A DNA stretch of 16,886 nucleotides, from positions 1 to 16,886 of the forward strand of contig CANHGA010000015.1 of assembly GCA_947460085.1 (NCBI GenBank), read 5' to 3'. Within the stretch, counting starts at the first letter, position 1. The number at the start of each line of letters is the position of its first letter. Shown here in pieces: positions 1-8,068 of the stretch. Origin of the DNA: Synechococcaceae cyanobacterium (GTDB taxonomy: Bacteria > Cyanobacteriota > Cyanobacteriia > PCC-6307 > Cyanobiaceae). The position numbers were made by a program, and so were the translations under genes. The notes beneath the pieces were generated by a model. That model had not been told where the DNA came from. It saw only the letters and a program-made list of their open reading frames with translations, and did no database searches.

Positions 1-390
1 ATAGGCCGATTCAGGCCAGGTGTGGATCGAAATATGGGATTCGGCCAAGAGGGCCAATCCCGTCACACCCTGGGGCTCGAAGCGGTGGGTGATCAGATTG
101 AGCAGGGTGGCGCCAGCCCTTTTGGCTGCTGAGGTGATGGCGGTCCTGAGAAAGGCTTCGTCGTCGAGCTTGGCGGGGTCGCAGTTGTAGAGCTCGAGAA
201 TGCAGTGCTTACCTACCGTGTCACTGACTGGAAAATTGTCACTGACTGGAAAATTGTCACTGACAGGAAAGCTTTCACCAACAGGATTGCTTTCGTTGAC
301 AGCTCCAGACTTGAGGCTCGCAGGTTGGAAGGTGGAAGGGGCTCCAGTCCATCCCGGGTTGGGGTGGAGGCAGGGCGGGGCCTGGGTCAT
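1..390 (-). CDS. speD: S-adenosylmethionine decarboxylase proenzyme (partial, 3' end outside window)
   Basis: This is the first 130 residues of a bacterial-type AdoMet decarboxylase, the pyruvoyl enzyme that makes decarboxylated AdoMet as aminopropyl donor for spermidine synthesis. The conserved core begins at about residue 59 (VGKHCILELYNC). It continues through GATLLNLITHRF and QGVTGLALLAES to HISIHTWPES at the window edge. Ser118, in the sequence AES-HIS, is the expected self-cleavage residue that becomes the pyruvoyl group. Bacterial enzymes usually start only a few residues before the GKHC segment; here about 57 residues precede it, including three copies of FPVSD encoded by an 18-bp tandem repeat (about 208-260). 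ATG 390 is the only ATG, GTG or TTG in frame between the recF stop codon and the conserved core, so the extension is probably translated. The gene lies 27 nt downstream of recF in the same direction and frame, so the two may be co-transcribed. No Shine-Dalgarno sequence is evident. Family assignment is firm; the extension's role is unknown. Confidence 0.93.
   Translation of the reverse strand, partial: MTQAPPCLHPNPGWTGAPSTFQPASLKSGAVNESNPVGESFPVSDNFPVSDNFPVSDTVGKHCILELYNCDPAKLDDEAFLRTAITSAAKRAGATLLNLITHRFEPQGVTGLALLAESHISIHTWPESAY
208..260. repeat. 18-bp in-frame tandem repeat in the speD 5' region
   Basis: On the minus strand the unit CCAGTCAGTGACAATTTT occurs about three times in direct succession. 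The first copy differs at one base and the last diverges after GTCAGTGAC. Because 18 is a multiple of three, the repeat keeps the speD frame and encodes FPVSDN, FPVSDN, FPVSD. This looks like slippage or duplication in a tolerant N-terminal linker, just before the conserved enzyme core. Copy number could vary among strains. Confidence 0.85.
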
Positions 391-417
391 CGAAAACGCT
401 TGAACAAGCCGCCAACC

Positions 418-1527
418 TTACGCGCCTGTGGCCACCTGACCCGCTTGCATTCGGATCACCTGACTGTCCTGTCGCCATCCGCCCTTAAACGCCTCGAGGT
501 GGGTGGCGCTGACTAGGCATTGGTGCCCCTCGCCCACCGCTTCGAGCAGCAAGTGCTGGCGGCCCGGGTCCAGCTCGGCGAGCACATCGTCGAGCAGGAG
601 GAGGGGAGGTTCGCCAATCACCTCCCCCACCAGCTCCAGTTCGGCCAATTTCAGGGCCAAGACCAGGGTGCGTTGCTGGCCTGCCGAGCCGTAGCGGCGG
701 GCCGGTTGGCCGCCAAGCAGCAGGCCCACCTCATCGCGGTGGGGGCCCACACAGCATTGACCCAGACGCCACTCCTCACTGCGCTGGGCGGCGAGCTGCT
801 CTTGTAAGGCCGCCCGCCAGGGCTCCTCGGCTTCGACTCCCTCGAGCTTGGTGCCGCTTTGGTAGGCGAGTTCAAGCAGCTCACGGCCCCCGCTCAGGCG
901 TTGTTGCCAGGCGGAGGCCAGGGGCTCTAGCCGACGCAACGCCCGGGCCCGGCGCCGATGCAGGCGGGTGCCGATCACCGCCATTTGGAGGTCAAAGGCA
1001 TCCAGCAGGGCATTGGCTTCCGTCCCCCCTAGGCCGCGGCGCAGGAGCTGGCTGCGCTGGCGCAGCAGGCGCCCGTAGCGGCTGAGTAGCTCCCCATACA
1101 CGGGTTCCAGTTGCAGCACCACCCGATCCAGCCATTGGCGGCGCCCGGCCGGTTCGCCCCTGACTAACTCCAGATCCAGGGCACTAAAGCCCACGCACCG
1201 GAGCGACCCCAGCAGGTTGTGTTGGCGCTCCAGCACCTTGCCGTTGCGCTGGGCCGTGCGGCCACCACTGCGGCGCAGGGCCAGTTGGAGCACATCCCCT
1301 TCGATGGTGCGGGCGCGCAAGCAGCTTTCCTTCTCCCCATGGGCGATCAGGTCACGGTCGGAGCTGGTGCGGTGGGAGCGCAGGCTGCCGAGCAGTTCCA
1401 CGGCTTCGAGCAGGTTGGATTTGCCTTCGCCATTGGGACCGATCACCAGAAGTCTGGGAGCGTTGAACTCCAGGCTCAGTTCGGTGAGATTGCGAAAGTG
1501 AAGCAGCTCCAGGCGGTGCAGCCGGAT
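418..1527 (-). CDS. recF: DNA replication and repair protein RecF
   Basis: RecF is an SMC-like ATPase that binds gapped DNA at stalled forks and, with RecO and RecR, loads RecA. Visible motifs are Walker A GPNGEGKSN, the RecF-typical stretch FSALDLELVRGEPAGRRQWL, the ABC signature YGSAGQQRTLVLALKLAE, and Walker B with D-loop PLLLLDDVLAELDPGR. The first in-frame conventional start is GTG 1446, directly before Walker A. That would remove the first beta strand and the RLHRLELLHFRNL segment with which RecF proteins normally begin. The frame stays open upstream to a TGA at 1596, and the homologous N-terminus is fully readable, but no ATG, GTG or TTG occurs there. I place the start at ATC 1527, exactly where a methionine is expected (369 aa, normal RecF length). 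CTG 1521 or CTG 1572 are alternatives. speD follows 27 nt downstream. Function is certain; the start is not. Confidence 0.92.
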   Translation of the reverse strand: MRLHRLELLHFRNLTELSLEFNAPRLLVIGPNGEGKSNLLEAVELLGSLRSHRTSSDRDLIAHGEKESCLRARTIEGDVLQLALRRSGGRTAQRNGKVLERQHNLLGSLRCVGFSALDLELVRGEPAGRRQWLDRVVLQLEPVYGELLSRYGRLLRQRSQLLRRGLGGTEANALLDAFDLQMAVIGTRLHRRRARALRRLEPLASAWQQRLSGGRELLELAYQSGTKLEGVEAEEPWRAALQEQLAAQRSEEWRLGQCCVGPHRDEVGLLLGGQPARRYGSAGQQRTLVLALKLAELELVGEVIGEPPLLLLDDVLAELDPGRQHLLLEAVGEGHQCLVSATHLEAFKGGWRQDSQVIRMQAGQVATGA

Positions 1528-1582
1528 GGGTCTGAAGCGGTGAGCCGTTAAGGTAGGCCCATCGGGGTGCAGCCCTGGTGTT

Positions 1583-1656
1583 GGGCATGTAGCTCAGTTG
1601 GATAGAGCATCAGATTCCGGTTCTGAGGGTCGGGGGTTCGAGTCCCTCCATGCTCG
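1583..1656 (+). tRNA. tRNA-Arg (anticodon CCG)
   Basis: A full cloverleaf folds by eye. The 7-bp acceptor stem pairs GGGCATG with CATGCTC (one G-U). The D arm is GCTC/GAGC. The anticodon stem TCAGA/TCTGA carries the loop TTCCGGT with anticodon CCG, reading CGG arginine codons. The T arm has the loop TTCGAGT. The discriminator base is G1656, and the next bases are TTT, so CCA is not encoded and must be added by tRNA nucleotidyltransferase. The gene is divergent from recF, with only about 55 bp between the two, and is followed by a strong terminator. Confidence 0.96.
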
Positions 1657-1674
1657 TTTGGTTCATCGCTCGTT

Positions 1675-1708
1675 AAGCCCTTCCTGCCGGAACAGGAAGG
1701 GCTTTTTT
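1675..1708 (+). terminator. Intrinsic terminator after tRNA-Arg
   Basis: A perfect 12-bp stem (AAGCCCTTCCTG with CAGGAAGGGCTT) and a 6-nt loop (CCGGAA) end in a run of T residues, the classic Rho-independent form. It lies 18 nt after the tRNA. For transcripts coming from the GNAT gene on the other strand the same hairpin would form, but without a following U tract. Confidence 0.9.
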
Positions 1709-1749
1709 GTAGCTAAAAGCCGTTTTAAAGGTTGTTCTGCGGGGCTTTC

Positions 1750-2178
1750 CTAGCGGAGTTTGAGGCCCATGGCCCGGATTCCGCCTGGGTCCACCACGAA
1801 GCCGTAGCGCTCGAGGGCCCGTAGCGCCTCGGGGGGGGCGGAGAGGGAGATGCTGCAGCCGGATAGCTCCCTGCGCAGCCGGGCGAGGGCGCCATACACC
1901 AGGGAGGCCAGCACTTCATCGCGGGCGGGGTCTGCAGGGTCGCAGCAGAGATCCCACAGGTTGGCGTTGAGGGCCAGGTCACTGGTTGTCCTGACAAATC
2001 CCACCAGTTCCCCATCGGATCGCTCCACCCCCAGGTGCCAGATGCTCCGCTCGAGCACCCGCTGCCAGCGTCCCGCCTCCCGGGGCTGATCACCACCGAG
2101 CACCAGCAGCCGGTTGAGGGCTTCGGCGCTGGGGAAGGGATCAGCCACGAGGCTGTAGCCCTCCCGCAACAGGGGCAT
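1750..2178 (-). CDS. GNAT-family N-acetyltransferase
   Basis: A 142-residue single-domain protein whose overall pattern fits the GCN5-related acetyltransferase fold. The central strand GELVGFVRTTSDLALNANLW is followed by the downstream strand and helix around CSISLSAPPEALRALERYGF and a C-terminal strand. The usual acetyl-CoA loop (R/Q-x-x-G-x-G/A) is not clear, so cofactor binding is inferred from fold resemblance only. The substrate cannot be told from sequence. ATG 2178 gives the sequence MPLLREGY; a TTG at 2205 is possible but weaker. It is the last gene downstream of ppc on the same strand (gap 65 nt from ATG 2178), so it may be at the end of the trpE-gshA-ppc transcript. Confidence 0.75.
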   Translation of the reverse strand: MPLLREGYSLVADPFPSAEALNRLLVLGGDQPREAGRWQRVLERSIWHLGVERSDGELVGFVRTTSDLALNANLWDLCCDPADPARDEVLASLVYGALARLRRELSGCSISLSAPPEALRALERYGFVVDPGGIRAMGLKLR

Positions 2179-2243
2179 GGGCGGATGGCTGCGAAAGGGG
2201 AGCAAGGGCAGGCCCGGTGGGTGGGAAGGACTAGACCGGTGGC

Positions 2244-5200
2244 CTAGCCCGTGTTGCGCAAGCCAGCGGCGATGCCATTGATCGTGAGGAGGGCCCCGCG
2301 GAGCAGCTCACTGCGGCTGTAGGTGCGACCGTCGTCGCTGGGGTTCATGGCCTCACTCATGGGCGGTTGGCGGTTTTGATCCCGCAGCCGGCGCAGCAGG
2401 GCCACTTGCAAAAAGCCCAGGGGAATGATCGTTCGGTTGCGGAGATCCACCGAGAGCTGGAGGGCGGGATCGCCATCAAGCAACCGGCTGTGGCCCGTGA
2501 TTTTCAGCACCAGATCCCTGGTGAGGACGAATTCGTGGGCAATGGTCTGGAAGATGTGCTCAAACGCTTCGCGGTGTTCAGGCCTGCCGAGGGCCTGCAC
2601 GTAGTGATGGGCCAGGTCGATGTCGACCTTGGAGAGGGTCATCTCCACTTTGGAGATCAGCATCCGGAAGAAGGGCCAGCGTTGGTAGAGCAGCCGCAGG
2701 AGTTCGAGTTGTTCGGGATCCTGGTCCACCTCCTCCTGGAGGGCAGCGCCCACGCCAAACCAGCTGGGCAGCAGGAAGCGGCTTTGGGTCCAACCAAACA
2801 CCCAGGGAATGGCCCGCAGGCTGGATAGGTCCTTGGCTCCCCCCTGGCGGCGGGCCGGCCGGCTCGAGATCTGCAGTTTGCTGATTTCCTCAATTGGGGT
2901 GACCTGCTGGAAAAAAGCCACCAGATCGGGGTTGTCGTGCACCAGGGCCCGGTAGTGGTCACGGGAGCGGGCGGCCAGCCGGCCCATCAGCTCGTTCCAG
3001 CTGGGGGTGTCATCGACTGGGGTGCTGACCAGGCTGTTCTGGAGTACGGCCGTGGTGACCGTTTCGAGGTTGTAAAGGGCCAGTTCGGGCAGGGCGTACT
3101 TGGACGCCAACACTTCACCCTGTTCGGTGATTTTGATGCGCCCAGCCAGGGTGCCACTGGGCTGGGCCAGGATCGCCTGGTAGGCAGGACCGCCGCCGCG
3201 TCCCACCGAGCCCCCCCGGCCGTGGAAGATGCGCAGGGCGATGCCATTGCCAATGGCGATCTGCTGGAGGGCGATCTGGGCCTTGTGGATTTCCCAATTG
3301 CTTGAGAGGAAGCCGGAATCTTTGTTGCTGTCGGAATAGCCGAGCATCACCTCCTGGAGGGGTTGGCTGGCCTCATGGCTGCTGAGCAGTTCGCGGTAGA
3401 AGGGCTCTTGGAAGAGCTGCCCCATGACGGCTGGGGCCCCTTGAAGGTCTTCGACGGTTTCAAACAGGGGCACCACAAGGAGGGTTGATTGGTGGGCCAT
3501 GGGATCCACTAATCCCGCCTCCTTGGCGAGCAGCAGCACCTCAAGCAGGTCCGACACCGTGTGACTCATCGAGATCACGTAGGTGCGGCAGATGCGTTGG
3601 CCGAATTCCTGCTGCAGCCGTTGCAGCATTCGGAAGACGTCAAAGGTTTGCTGGGTGGTGTCAGTCCATGGGGTGCCAACTGGGACCAGTGGCCGCCGGG
3701 TTTGGAGCTCCTTCAGCAGCCAGGCCACCCGGGTGGCTTCGTCCATCTCGCCGTAGGGCACGGCCAGCTGGAGATAGCGGCTGAGTTCGTCGAGGGCATC
3801 GCTATGGCGGGTGCTCTCCTGGCGAATGTCGAGGCTGGCCAGACAGAAGGCAAAAATTTGGGCCTGGCTGATCAGGTGCTGCAGCGACTCGCAGCTCAAG
3901 CCCGTGCCCTCCAGGCTGTCTTGGATCAGTTCGAGGTCGTTGCGGAACTCATCAACGGTGCTGTAGTGAAGCTCCTGGCTGTTGGATCCTTGGCCGTCCC
4001 AGGGCGACTCCCAGCCGGCATCGGCCAGTTTTTGATTGCGCTTGTGGGTGAGGCGCAGCCGTTCCAGGGTGTAGCTGAGTTTCAGCCGGTAGGGCTCGAG
4101 GCGGAACCGGGCGGCCTTGGCTTCATAAATCTCGGGGAAGCGCAGCCGGTCCATTTCGAGCGACTCGAGCAGGGCCGGGCTGACCTGGCTCCACTGCATG
4201 GAAATGCTGAGCTGGTCGCGGAGCTCGTCGACGGATTTGATGTAGAGCTCGAGCATCAGCTGGCGCTGATAACAGGCCGTGCGCCAGGTGATCTGGGGGG
4301 TCACAGACGGGTTGCCATCGCGGTCGGAGCCGACCCAGGAGCCGAAGGTGCAGAAGGCATCCCGCGGTGGCTCCACATCCGGATAGCTCGAACTCAGGGC
4401 TGAGCGAATGCGCTGCCGCAACTGGGGCATGGCATCAAACAGCACCTGCTGGAAGTAGTGCAGGGCGTAATCCACCTCATCCAGCACGGTGGGCTTGAAC
4501 TGGTGCAATTCACTGGTGCGCCACCACAGGCGGATTTCCTCTTCCAGCTGAAGGCGCAAGCTGTGGCGCTCGAGCTTGTTGAGCTGATCGCCCTGTTCCA
4601 GCTTCTGGATCAAGGCCGCCACGCGCCGCTGCTTGTGGCGCACCGTGTGACGCACGATTTCGGTGGGGTGGGCCGTAAACACCAGCCGCAGATCCAGGTC
4701 GCGCAGCAGGTTCTCCAGCTGGGCGGGCGGCACATTCAGACCGCGGAGGCGCTCAAACAGCTGGCGGAAGGTGGCCGGCTCGTTCTGGCTGGCCAACGGC
4801 GGCAGGAAAGGATCGCTGACAACGGGCTCTTGGTGGGCTTTGAGGCTGTCGAGGTAGCTGTCTTCCTCGATGTGCTGCTCGAGAATGTTGACCAGCTGGA
4901 AATAGAGGGAGAACGCCCTGGCCGCCGTAATGGCCTCAGCCAGATCCATGTCCCGGATCAGCTGGACGATGGCGGCGTTGGGATCGTCTGCGGCCGGAGT
5001 CTTCCCATTAGGCCCGCCGGAGTTGGCGGTTTCTGCTGGGGTTGGTTCGCTTAGTTGTTTGAGCCGCAGCAGCCTCTCCGCCTGTCCTGGGGGACATTCA
5101 CTGCGCAAAACCGTTTGCCACAGGTCTTCGACCAACTCCAGCCGCTCACCCAGCAGACGGATGACCCGTTGGGAGGGCTCGGCATCGCGAGGGGCAAGGG

Positions 5201-5258
5201 GAGGCATGGGCTGCTGCCGCATCGGGGCCTGGGGGCCAGAGCTGGAATCCCCGATCAT
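2244..5258 (-). CDS. ppc: Phosphoenolpyruvate carboxylase
   Basis: PEP carboxylase fixes bicarbonate onto PEP to give oxaloacetate, the main anaplerotic reaction in cyanobacteria and the entry to the aspartate and glutamate families. The 1004-residue length is typical of cyanobacterial enzymes. Motifs in order: VFTAHPTE (residues 193-200, catalytic His197), WVGSDRDGNP (308-317), the bicarbonate/PEP site YSDSNKDSG (641-649), the glycine-rich mobile loop FHGRGGSVGRGG (678-689), TEQGE (711-715), and the C-terminal RNTG that folds into the active site. The N-terminal 30 residues are proline-rich and low in complexity, and I do not see the phosphorylatable serine motif of plant enzymes. The ATG overlaps the gshA stop codon as ATGA, which implies translational coupling. 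Confidence 0.98.
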   Translation of the reverse strand: MIGDSSSGPQAPMRQQPMPPLAPRDAEPSQRVIRLLGERLELVEDLWQTVLRSECPPGQAERLLRLKQLSEPTPAETANSGGPNGKTPAADDPNAAIVQLIRDMDLAEAITAARAFSLYFQLVNILEQHIEEDSYLDSLKAHQEPVVSDPFLPPLASQNEPATFRQLFERLRGLNVPPAQLENLLRDLDLRLVFTAHPTEIVRHTVRHKQRRVAALIQKLEQGDQLNKLERHSLRLQLEEEIRLWWRTSELHQFKPTVLDEVDYALHYFQQVLFDAMPQLRQRIRSALSSSYPDVEPPRDAFCTFGSWVGSDRDGNPSVTPQITWRTACYQRQLMLELYIKSVDELRDQLSISMQWSQVSPALLESLEMDRLRFPEIYEAKAARFRLEPYRLKLSYTLERLRLTHKRNQKLADAGWESPWDGQGSNSQELHYSTVDEFRNDLELIQDSLEGTGLSCESLQHLISQAQIFAFCLASLDIRQESTRHSDALDELSRYLQLAVPYGEMDEATRVAWLLKELQTRRPLVPVGTPWTDTTQQTFDVFRMLQRLQQEFGQRICRTYVISMSHTVSDLLEVLLLAKEAGLVDPMAHQSTLLVVPLFETVEDLQGAPAVMGQLFQEPFYRELLSSHEASQPLQEVMLGYSDSNKDSGFLSSNWEIHKAQIALQQIAIGNGIALRIFHGRGGSVGRGGGPAYQAILAQPSGTLAGRIKITEQGEVLASKYALPELALYNLETVTTAVLQNSLVSTPVDDTPSWNELMGRLAARSRDHYRALVHDNPDLVAFFQQVTPIEEISKLQISSRPARRQGGAKDLSSLRAIPWVFGWTQSRFLLPSWFGVGAALQEEVDQDPEQLELLRLLYQRWPFFRMLISKVEMTLSKVDIDLAHHYVQALGRPEHREAFEHIFQTIAHEFVLTRDLVLKITGHSRLLDGDPALQLSVDLRNRTIIPLGFLQVALLRRLRDQNRQPPMSEAMNPSDDGRTYSRSELLRGALLTINGIAAGLRNTG

Positions 5259-6421
5259 CCCAAAGGGCCTGAAAGGCTGTCTGTGTACTTCGAAGCACTG
5301 CCGAGAATTGCGAGCTCCTGCTGGGCCATGGCTTCGATTTCGGTGCTGAGGATGGCGCTGATGGATTCGCCAGATCCATGGCGCTGCAGCCAGCGCATCG
5401 CTTGATTGCCCCGTTCGAGCACGGCGTGCAGGGGTTCAAGCCAGGGGGTCAGCTCCAGGTCGGCCGCCAGGGGAGCCAGGTCATCGAGTTGCTGCTGGAT
5501 CCATTGGCGTGCCTCGATGGGCTGGCCATCTCGCCAGTGACGCAGGGTGGCATTCAGGCTGGTTTGGGCGGCCGCTCGGTCGTTGGCATCGGCCAGATCG
5601 GCCAGGCACTCGAGGTTGAGGCTGCTGGCTTGAAGCGGATCGTGGTGCTTCGGATCGAGCCAGAGCTGGTGCAGCCGGAGCTCTGTGAAGGCGGTGATCG
5701 CCAGGAGCAAGAGCGGATCGCTCACCAAATCGCAAATCCGAATCTCCAGGCGATTGAGGTCATGGGGACGGTCATCGCCATTGGGACGCACCGAGGTCCA
5801 GAGATGGCGCACGTTCTGCATCGTGCCGGCGGCTAATTGCTGCACCATCCAATGGATGTAGTGGTCATGGTCCCGAAACAGGGGAACGTGGGTTGGGGTC
5901 AGGGGGAATTGCAACCAGCGTTGGGAATCGGCGCCGGTGACCGCCCCATCGAGGAAGGGGGAGCTGGCGCTGAGGGCCAGCAGGAGGGACGCCTCACAGC
6001 GGAGCAGCCGCAGCCCGCTGAACAGGTCGTCCATGGCGGTCACCCCCAGGTTGATGTGCACGCTGGCCGTCACCACCCTGGTGCCATAGGTGGTTTCGAT
6101 GTAGTCGTGATAAGGGTGGTCGGGATTGGAACGCTCAAACCGGTGGCTATCGCCAAGGCTCAAGGTGCTGCCGGGCAGCACGGTGAGACCCTTGCTTGAC
6201 AGCCAGCTGCGCAGCCGGCGGCGCGGTTCCAGTAGGAGCTCCAGTTGGGCGGAGTAGCTCGCTACCGGCGGGGTGATGTACTCGAGGTTGCGGTGGTCGG
6301 GCTCGGTCACGAATCCCTTGAGGGCGCCGGCCGCTTCGGCCGAGCACCCCACCACGGTGCCGTCGGGTTTGCCGGTGTAAAGCTCGATCTCAAACCCTTT
6401 GAGGAGCCTTGGTGCTGTCAT
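5255..6421 (-). CDS. gshA: Glutamate--cysteine ligase, cyanobacterial type
   Basis: This enzyme makes gamma-glutamylcysteine, the first and committed step of glutathione synthesis. The 388-residue protein matches the cyanobacterial branch of the family. It has the N-terminal KGFEIELYTGKPDG, the central GDSHRFERSNPDHPYHDYIE, the segment TRVVTASVHINLGV, and the late motif LNRLEIRICDLVSDP. It lies 10 nt downstream of trpE and overlaps ppc by 4 nt (ATGA). That places glutathione synthesis in one likely transcript with amino acid and carbon metabolism. In an oxygenic phototroph glutathione buffers reactive oxygen made by photosynthesis. ATG 6421 is followed at once by conserved sequence, so the start is secure. 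Confidence 0.93.
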   Translation of the reverse strand: MTAPRLLKGFEIELYTGKPDGTVVGCSAEAAGALKGFVTEPDHRNLEYITPPVASYSAQLELLLEPRRRLRSWLSSKGLTVLPGSTLSLGDSHRFERSNPDHPYHDYIETTYGTRVVTASVHINLGVTAMDDLFSGLRLLRCEASLLLALSASSPFLDGAVTGADSQRWLQFPLTPTHVPLFRDHDHYIHWMVQQLAAGTMQNVRHLWTSVRPNGDDRPHDLNRLEIRICDLVSDPLLLLAITAFTELRLHQLWLDPKHHDPLQASSLNLECLADLADANDRAAAQTSLNATLRHWRDGQPIEARQWIQQQLDDLAPLAADLELTPWLEPLHAVLERGNQAMRWLQRHGSGESISAILSTEIEAMAQQELAILGSASKYTDSLSGPLG

Positions 6422-6431
6422 GGGGCCATCC

Positions 6432-7979
6432 TCACTGCAGGCAAGCCAGCGCCTTCAGCATGCCCCTGGCTTTGTTGAGGGTTTCTTCGTATTCCGCTTC
6501 GGGTTTGGAATCGGCGACCACCCCGGCACCGGCCTGCACCTGAACCCGCCAACCGCCGGAGGGGTTGGGCAGCACCACCATGGTGCGGATCGTGATGGCG
6601 GTGTTGAGGGCACCAGCGAGATCCACGGCGCCATAAACCCCGGAATAGGGGCCCCGGGCATCGGGCTCTAGGGCGTGAATCAATTGCATGGCGCGGATTT
6701 TTGGGGCCCCGCTGACGGTGCCTGCGGGGAAGGAGGCCATCAGCAGGTCCCAGATGGTTTTGCCTTGGGCGAGCAGGCCCTCCACCTGGCTCACGATGTG
6801 CATGACGTGGGAGTAGCGCTCGATGACCATCAGCTCACCCACCTTGACGGTGCCAGGTTGGCAGACCCGACCGAGATCGTTGCGGCCCAGATCCACCAGC
6901 ATCACGTGTTCGGCCCGTTCCTTGGGATCTGCCAACAGATCAGCTTCCAGCTCCAGGTCTTCGGCTTCCGTCAGGCCGCGGGGCCTGGTGCCGGCAATGG
7001 GCCGAAGGGAGGCTTTCACCCGGCTGCTGCCATCGCCTGCAGGCTCGGCTTTCACCATCACCTCTGGACTGGATCCAATCAGGTGCCAGCCGCCAAAGTT
7101 GAAGAACGCCATGTAGGGCGAGGGGTTCACCATCCGCAGGCTCCGGTAGAGCTCAAAGGGATCCCTGTGAAATGTGGTTTCTAACCTTTGGCTTAACACC
7201 AGCTGGAACACGTCTCCTGCTTCGATGTGTCCCTCGCCCTGGAGCACGGCCGCCTCGAAACTCTCCCGCCCCACATTGGTCGTGGTCACAAGGTTGCGGG
7301 CGATTTCTTCGCCGCTGGCCTCGTGCCAGCGCAGGGGCGCTACCGATGTCGGTAAGGGTTGGTGCATCCGCTCCTCGAGGGCGAGGATCTTGGCCACGGC
7401 TTCGGCATGGGCCGACTCAGGATCCTGGCCGCCACTGAGATCGGCGTAGGCCACGGCGGTGATTTGGCGCTTGACCTGGTCAAACACGAGCAGGCTGTCG
7501 GCGAGCATCCAGCAGCCATCCGGCGGAGCGCCCTCCCCGGCCTGGTGGACCGGCACGCTGGGTTCAATCCAGCGGATCAATTCGTAGCCCCAGAAGCCAA
7601 ACAGCTGGCCCACCGGGGGCAGGCCTGGCACCGAGGAACTGGTGAGGGGCGCCAGGCATTGCTGCACCAGCTCAAAGGGGTTGCCGCCCAGGTGCTCCTG
7701 GCGGCCATCGCGCCACTGGCGCAGGCTCTGGTCCCCCCGGCTTGTGAGGGTCCAGAGGGGGTCGCTCACCACAAAGCTCCAGCGGCCGATCCGTTCGCCG
7801 CCCTCGACCGATTCGAGCAGGGCCCCATGGCTGCTGGTCGACCCCACCTTCAACCAGGTGGTGAGGGGGGTTTCCAGGTCAGCGGGCCAGCATTTCCACA
7901 GGGGGATGAACGTTTTGCCAGCAGCCACCTGCTCGAGGAAGACTTGCTTGGCTAAGCCATCGTGCTCGAGGCTGGGCAT
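6432..7979 (-). CDS. trpE: Anthranilate synthase component I
   Basis: TrpE converts chorismate to anthranilate using ammonia delivered by the TrpG subunit (not in this window), the first committed step to tryptophan. The 515-residue protein carries the feedback-inhibitor motif LLES (residues 54-57), which suggests tryptophan inhibition. The chorismate-binding domain has GDVFQLVLSQRLE (255-267), LIGSSPEVMVKAE (300-312), RPIAGTRPRG (326-335), LVDLGRNDLGRV (361-372), SFPAGTVSGAPKIRAM (416-431) and GAGVVADSKPEAEYEET (484-500). ATG 7979 is chosen over TTG 7997, because the TTG lies inside the U tract of the terminator downstream of psaD. Only 16 nt separate that terminator from the start codon, so expression needs read-through or an upstream promoter inside psaD. 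gshA follows after 10 nt. Confidence 0.97.
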   Translation of the reverse strand: MPSLEHDGLAKQVFLEQVAAGKTFIPLWKCWPADLETPLTTWLKVGSTSSHGALLESVEGGERIGRWSFVVSDPLWTLTSRGDQSLRQWRDGRQEHLGGNPFELVQQCLAPLTSSSVPGLPPVGQLFGFWGYELIRWIEPSVPVHQAGEGAPPDGCWMLADSLLVFDQVKRQITAVAYADLSGGQDPESAHAEAVAKILALEERMHQPLPTSVAPLRWHEASGEEIARNLVTTTNVGRESFEAAVLQGEGHIEAGDVFQLVLSQRLETTFHRDPFELYRSLRMVNPSPYMAFFNFGGWHLIGSSPEVMVKAEPAGDGSSRVKASLRPIAGTRPRGLTEAEDLELEADLLADPKERAEHVMLVDLGRNDLGRVCQPGTVKVGELMVIERYSHVMHIVSQVEGLLAQGKTIWDLLMASFPAGTVSGAPKIRAMQLIHALEPDARGPYSGVYGAVDLAGALNTAITIRTMVVLPNPSGGWRVQVQAGAGVVADSKPEAEYEETLNKARGMLKALACLQ

Positions 7980-7995
7980 GGGGCAACCGGAGGGC

Positions 7996-8020
7996 AAAAA
8001 AAACGGGGCTCTGGGCCCCG
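7996..8020 (-). terminator. Intrinsic terminator between psaD and trpE
   Basis: On the minus strand a 6-bp GC stem (CGGGGC / GCCCCG) with loop CCAGA is followed by eight U residues. It begins 49 nt after the psaD stop codon and ends 16 nt before the trpE ATG. It should cap the abundant psaD message. Its position makes it a possible control point for trpE, because a competing upstream pairing exists (see findings). Confidence 0.85.
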
Positions 8021-8030
8021 CCTTTATAGG

Positions 8031-8046
8031 TGCTGACTGGTCAGCA
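8031..8046. promoter_or_regulatory. Inverted repeat in the psaD-trpE gap
   Basis: The two arms TGCTGAC and GTCAGCA flank two bases, giving a near-perfect 16-bp dyad between the psaD stop codon and the terminator. It could be a small RNA hairpin or a protein-binding dyad. No known operator is recognised. It lies inside the loop of the alternative pairing that would disrupt the terminator. Confidence 0.5.
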
Positions 8047-8068
8047 GGGGTTCACAAAGGGGCTTCGA

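Noticed and set aside
208..260. Regulatory upstream ORF or RNA element at the repeat (plus strand frame rich in LTGKLS)
   Set aside because: The repeat is explained as in-frame coding sequence of speD on the other strand; the plus frame is its antisense reading.
3561..4403. Long open frame (280 codons) on the plus strand within ppc
   Set aside because: It lies fully antisense to the clearly real ppc gene, its product has no recognisable domain, and GC-rich third positions commonly keep such antisense frames open.
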